Positions 6,224-7,538 of a stretch of 7,538 bases of DNA are shown piece by piece (within the stretch, counting starts at the first letter, position 1; each line of letters starts with the position of its first letter). The notes under the pieces were generated by a model, which was not told where the DNA came from, did no database searches, and was given only the letters and a program-made list of their open reading frames with translations. This stretch comes from JBFLVN01 sp040758475 (GTDB lineage Bacteria; JAGRBM01): contig JBFLVN010000187.1 of the NCBI GenBank assembly GCA_040758475.1, positions 1 through 7,538 of the forward strand. Direction: 5' to 3'. The position numbers were made by a program, and so were the translations under genes.

Positions 6224-7538
6224 ATGAAAATACACCTGACGGCGATTTGTGGAACCGCCATGGGAACCCTGGCAGGCCTCCTCCAGCAGGCTGGCCACGA
6301 AGTGCGAGGTTCGGACCAGAGCGTCTATCCGCCCATGAGCGATCAGCTCCGCTCGATCGGGATCACCCTGATGGAGGGTTACCGGCCCGAAAACCTCGCC
6401 TGGGGGCCCGAACTCGTCGTTATTGGAAACGCCGTCAGCAAGACGAATCTCGAAGCGGAAGAAGTCCTCCGGAAGAACATTCCTTATACGAGCCAGGCGG
6501 CGGCGCTCCACAAGTTTTTCTTGGAGGGTCGGCATCCGGTGGTCGTCGCCGGAACCCACGGGAAAAGCACCACCACGGCCCTCATGGCCTGGATTCTCAC
6601 GTCGGCGGGCAGGGACCCGGGGTTTTTCGTGGGAGCGGTGCCCAAGAATTTCGGAAAAAGCTTCGCTCTCGGGAAAGGCGAGCATTTTGTTATCGAGGGG
6701 GACGAGTACGACACGGCCTTCTTCGACAAAGGTCCCAAGTTCCTCCATTACGCCCCCCGGACGGCCATTCTGACGAGCGTCGAATTCGACCACGCCGACA
6801 TCTACGCAGACCTCGCCGCCGTCCGGGCGGCTTTCGAGAAATTCGTGGATTTGATCCCACCGGACGGGACGCTCGTCGCCTGCGGTGATTCCCCGCTCGT
6901 GCGGGAAGTGGCATCCCGGTGCCGTGGCAAGGTCGAGCCCTATGGAATCTCCGAGGACGTAACCGAATGGAGCGGGCGCATTCTGGACGCAAGCGCCAAG
7001 GGCGCCCGAATCGAAGTTCGCTACGGCGGTAAAATCTTCGCCGAGGCGGCGAGCCCCCTGTGGGGCCATCACAACCTGGCCAATCAGGTGGCGACCGCCG
7101 CCGCTTCCAAGGCCCTGGGCCTTTCGGCCGCGGAATGGAAGAAAGCCATTGAAAGTTTTCAGGGCATACGGCGGCGCCAGGAAGTACGGGGCATAACTCC
7201 CCGGGGTGTGACCATCATCGATGATTTTGCCCATCACCCCACGGCCGTTCGGGAAACCTTACGTGCCCTGCGAATGGGCTTTCCCGAGGCGCGACTCTGG
7301 GCTGTTTTCGAACCGCGCACCAATACGACCCGGCGGGCGGTTTTTCAGAAGGACTATGCCGAAGCATTCGTCGGGGCGGACAAGGTCGTGATCGCCGCCG
7401 TCGAAAAGCCGGAGAAGGCGCCCGAAGGGGATCGCTTCGATCCCGAGCAACTCGCCCGCGATCTGAAAGCCAGGGGGCAAGACGCCGAATATCTTTTCCC
7501 CGTGGACAAAATCGTGGAACACTTAAAACAGCACGCCC
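6224..7538 (+). CDS. mpl: UDP-N-acetylmuramate:L-alanyl-gamma-D-glutamyl-meso-diaminopimelate ligase (3' end outside window)
   Basis: Mpl is the cytoplasmic, ATP-dependent, Mur-ligase-family enzyme that joins recovered murein tripeptide directly to UDP-MurNAc, bypassing MurC, MurD and MurE. The open frame starts at ATG 6224 and continues through the right edge with 438 residues visible. E. coli Mpl has 457, so probably only the last 20 or so are missing. The N-terminal Rossmann domain begins HLTAICGTAMG (4-14), with RGSDQSVYPPMS at 28-39. The ATP P-loop is GTHGKSTTT (110-118). EGDEYDTAFFDKGPKF (158-173) and SVEFDHADIY (185-194), typical of Mpl, follow. The central and C-terminal domains show GHHNLANQ (281-288), GIRRRQEVRG (314-323), DDFAHHPTAV (333-342) and EPRTNTTRR (363-371). 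These separate Mpl from MurC. It follows the serine hydrolase by 17 bases, with a poor ribosome binding site (TGAG at 6213-6216), and is probably the third gene of the operon. No frameshift or missing catalytic residue is seen. Confidence 0.96.
   Translation, partial: MKIHLTAICGTAMGTLAGLLQQAGHEVRGSDQSVYPPMSDQLRSIGITLMEGYRPENLAWGPELVVIGNAVSKTNLEAEEVLRKNIPYTSQAAALHKFFLEGRHPVVVAGTHGKSTTTALMAWILTSAGRDPGFFVGAVPKNFGKSFALGKGEHFVIEGDEYDTAFFDKGPKFLHYAPRTAILTSVEFDHADIYADLAAVRAAFEKFVDLIPPDGTLVACGDSPLVREVASRCRGKVEPYGISEDVTEWSGRILDASAKGARIEVRYGGKIFAEAASPLWGHHNLANQVATAAASKALGLSAAEWKKAIESFQGIRRRQEVRGITPRGVTIIDDFAHHPTAVRETLRALRMGFPEARLWAVFEPRTNTTRRAVFQKDYAEAFVGADKVVIAAVEKPEKAPEGDRFDPEQLARDLKARGQDAEYLFPVDKIVEHLKQHA

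Noticed and set aside
5879..7237. Long antisense open frame (452 residues) opposite the serine hydrolase and mpl
   Set aside because: It lies across two confidently identified genes with all their motifs, and its translation shows no recognisable domain. Long shadow frames are expected in GC-rich coding DNA.
1..7538. Search for tRNA, rRNA, CRISPR repeats, insertion sequences and attachment sites
   Set aside because: No repeat arrays, terminal inverted repeats, transposase or integrase motifs, or tRNA-like sequences were noticed by eye; coding sequence fills nearly the whole window.

Overview
The window is compact, GC-rich bacterial chromosomal DNA, roughly 60% GC by eye, with six clear gene positions and short intergenic gaps. 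I see no phage, transposon, CRISPR or RNA-gene signature. Genes for recycling meso-diaminopimelate peptidoglycan (an LD-carboxypeptidase and Mpl), together with abundant two-component and PilZ signalling, point to a Gram-negative, environmental-type bacterium. A deltaproteobacterial, Nitrospirota or similar lineage would fit, but the sequence does not fix the taxon.

Left part (1-2305, + strand): the 3' end of an unidentified gene (about 2-235) is followed by a 123-base gap. That gap holds a weak promoter candidate. A membrane-bound hybrid histidine kinase of 648 residues follows, with a multi-helix membrane domain, coiled coil, HisKA, HATPase and a C-terminal receiver.

Middle part (2324-4089, - strand): a two-gene operon runs towards the first kinase. 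Its first gene encodes a soluble protein with an N-terminal receiver fused to a histidine kinase. Its second encodes a PilZ-domain protein of the c-di-GMP-binding type, joined to the first by an ATGA stop/start overlap. The operon and the first kinase converge, with only 18 bases between their stop codons.

Right part (4174-7538, + strand): an 84-base divergent intergenic region leads into a tightly packed cell-wall recycling operon. Its genes are an S66-family LD-carboxypeptidase (LdcA-like), a beta-lactamase-fold serine hydrolase without a visible signal peptide, and Mpl (UDP-MurNAc:tripeptide ligase), which runs off the right edge. The plausible joint role is to trim imported muropeptide stem peptides to the tripeptide and re-attach that tripeptide to UDP-MurNAc. 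The middle enzyme's substrate is unknown and is the most interesting biochemical question here.

The families are all known. The parts that merit attention are the gene combinations: the REC-kinase/PilZ coupled pair, and the apparently cytosolic penicillin-binding-like hydrolase between LdcA and Mpl.
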